Origin: Methylovulum sp. | GTDB lineage: Bacteria > Pseudomonadota > Gammaproteobacteria > Methylococcales > Methylomonadaceae | NCBI GenBank assembly: GCA_028713595.1 | Contig: JAQTNZ010000176.1 | Coordinates: forward strand, 1-5,968 | DNA: 5,968 nucleotides | Direction of reading: 5' to 3' | Shown: piece after piece, positions 5,232 to 5,968 of the stretch | Layout: each line of letters begins with the position of its first letter | How positions within the stretch are numbered: position 1 is the first letter of the stretch | The notes under the pieces: model-generated | The model's input: the letters and a program-made list of their open reading frames with translations, nothing else | Told to the model about the DNA's origin: nothing | The model's database searches: none | Made by a program: the position numbers and the translations under genes

Positions 5232-5968
5232 ATGTCTCGCTTAACCCTTGCCCCAGCAAAACCCAGCCAGCAGCGGCCTATCCAAGCGACAGCCATCGCT
5301 TGCCTTATCTCCATCGCCTTGCACACGCAAATTTGGCACGCTTGGCAAGGCATGGCCCCACCGCCATTGCCCGAAGTCAAGCCGCCCTTGGTGGTCGAAG
5401 TGGCCTTAACCAGTGCCCCCAGCCCCCAGCCGCCCACCGCTGTCGTGGCTCCGCCGCCGCCCGTGCCGCCCGCTATCGTCAAGCCCCAACCGGCCCCGCC
5501 TGAAAAAGCCAAAGCCAAGCCAGTCAGCCCACCCAAACCTAAGCTTGCTGTTAAGCCAGTTGTGCCGAAAAAACCGGCGCCACCGGACAAACCTAAGGCA
5601 GACCCAGCACCACCCGCGCCGCCCACTTTCAGCGCCCCGCCGCCCCTATTTACGCCCGCGCCAGCCCAAGCCAGCCCTAAACCTGCACCCGCCCCTGTCG
5701 CCGCGCAGCCGCTGGTTAAAGCCGCTTATTCGGCACCCGGCTTAAAAAACCCGCCGACCCGTTATCCGAAAATTGCACAAATGCGCCAATGGGAAGGCAC
5801 GGTCACGCTTGAAGTGAAAGTGCTGGCGGACGGTTCGGCGGGTGAGGTCAGGATAGTCAGTGGCAGCGGCCATGAAATCCTTGATGAATCGGCGGTCGAG
5901 CAAGTCAAGGCCTGGCGCTTTATCCCCGCGCACCGGGGCGACAAAACGGTCGAGGACTGGGTGCGCGT
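5232..5968 (+). CDS. tonB: TonB energy-transducing protein, C-terminus cut by window edge
   Basis: An open frame of 245 codons runs from ATG 5232 off the right edge; the preceding codon is an in-frame TGA, so the start cannot lie farther upstream, though no Shine-Dalgarno is evident. Residues about 17-38 form the single N-terminal transmembrane anchor and contain S27-IAL-H31, the Ser-x3-His motif TonB uses to couple to ExbB/ExbD. Residues about 42-165 are a periplasmic spanner dominated by Pro, Ala, Lys and Val, with many PP and KP units. Residues 170-245 match the TonB C-terminal domain: NPPTRYPKIAQMRQWEGTV (173-191), then VKVLADGSAGEVRIVSGSG (195-213), LDESAVEQVKAWRFIPA (217-233) and DWVR. 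Perhaps 10-15 residues are missing. TonB transmits proton-motive-force energy to outer-membrane receptors for iron chelates, vitamin B12 or metal chelators. No exbB/exbD genes are visible here; they may lie downstream or elsewhere. Confidence 0.93.
   Translation, partial: MSRLTLAPAKPSQQRPIQATAIACLISIALHTQIWHAWQGMAPPPLPEVKPPLVVEVALTSAPSPQPPTAVVAPPPPVPPAIVKPQPAPPEKAKAKPVSPPKPKLAVKPVVPKKPAPPDKPKADPAPPAPPTFSAPPPLFTPAPAQASPKPAPAPVAAQPLVKAAYSAPGLKNPPTRYPKIAQMRQWEGTVTLEVKVLADGSAGEVRIVSGSGHEILDESAVEQVKAWRFIPAHRGDKTVEDWVR

Noticed and set aside
5195..5745. Long frames in both strands over the tonB spacer, including one from 5228 and one from 5413
   Set aside because: They arise from the GC-rich proline codons of tonB; only the frame from 5232 joins the membrane anchor, the spacer and the TonB C-terminal domain.
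1..5968. CRISPR array, tRNA, rRNA, insertion sequence or toxin-antitoxin pair
   Set aside because: No regularly spaced repeats, cloverleaf, ribosomal segments, transposase motifs or paired small genes were seen on either strand.

Overview
This window looks like an ordinary chromosomal segment of a gammaproteobacterium of about 50-55% GC. The evidence is a 413-residue IspG, an SPFH/NfeD pair laid out like the enterobacterial qmcA-ybbJ pair, and a proline-rich TonB. Overall flavour and gene set would fit a Methylococcales-type methanotroph, but that placement is an impression from protein style and was not tested by a search. No rRNA, tRNA, CRISPR array, insertion sequence or transposase gene was seen.

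Left half, all on the minus strand (read from right to left): a small two-helix membrane protein (3344-3078), ispG of the MEP isoprenoid pathway (2988-1747), an alpha/beta-hydrolase-fold protein (1676-795), and a PAPS-dependent sulfotransferase whose C-terminus runs off the left edge (635-1). ispG has a consensus -10 hexamer of its own. The hydrolase could be co-transcribed with ispG (70 nt gap). The sulfotransferase follows after 159 nt. Hydrolase plus sulfotransferase suggests tailoring of a surface glycan or lipid, but their substrates cannot be read from the sequence.

Right half, plus strand: an SPFH/band-7 protein of the QmcA type (3586-4518) followed after 2 nt by its usual partner, a short NfeD protein (4521-4964). 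These two should form a membrane-microdomain module. After a 267 nt gap comes tonB (5232 to the right edge, C-terminus cut), with a transmembrane Ser-x3-His motif, a Pro/Lys/Ala-rich periplasmic spanner and most of the TonB C-terminal domain.

The coding genes belong to known families. The unexplained material is in the gaps: a 90-nt nested inverted repeat with pseudoknot potential between nfeD and tonB (4977-5066), a 65-nt imperfect inverted repeat upstream of qmcA (3414-3478), a tonB leader with an extended -10 promoter, an eight-G tract and alternative helices (5099-5231), and competing hairpins in the ispG-hydrolase gap (1692-1736). I found no convincing wholly new biological system. These non-coding structures are the best candidates for something undescribed.
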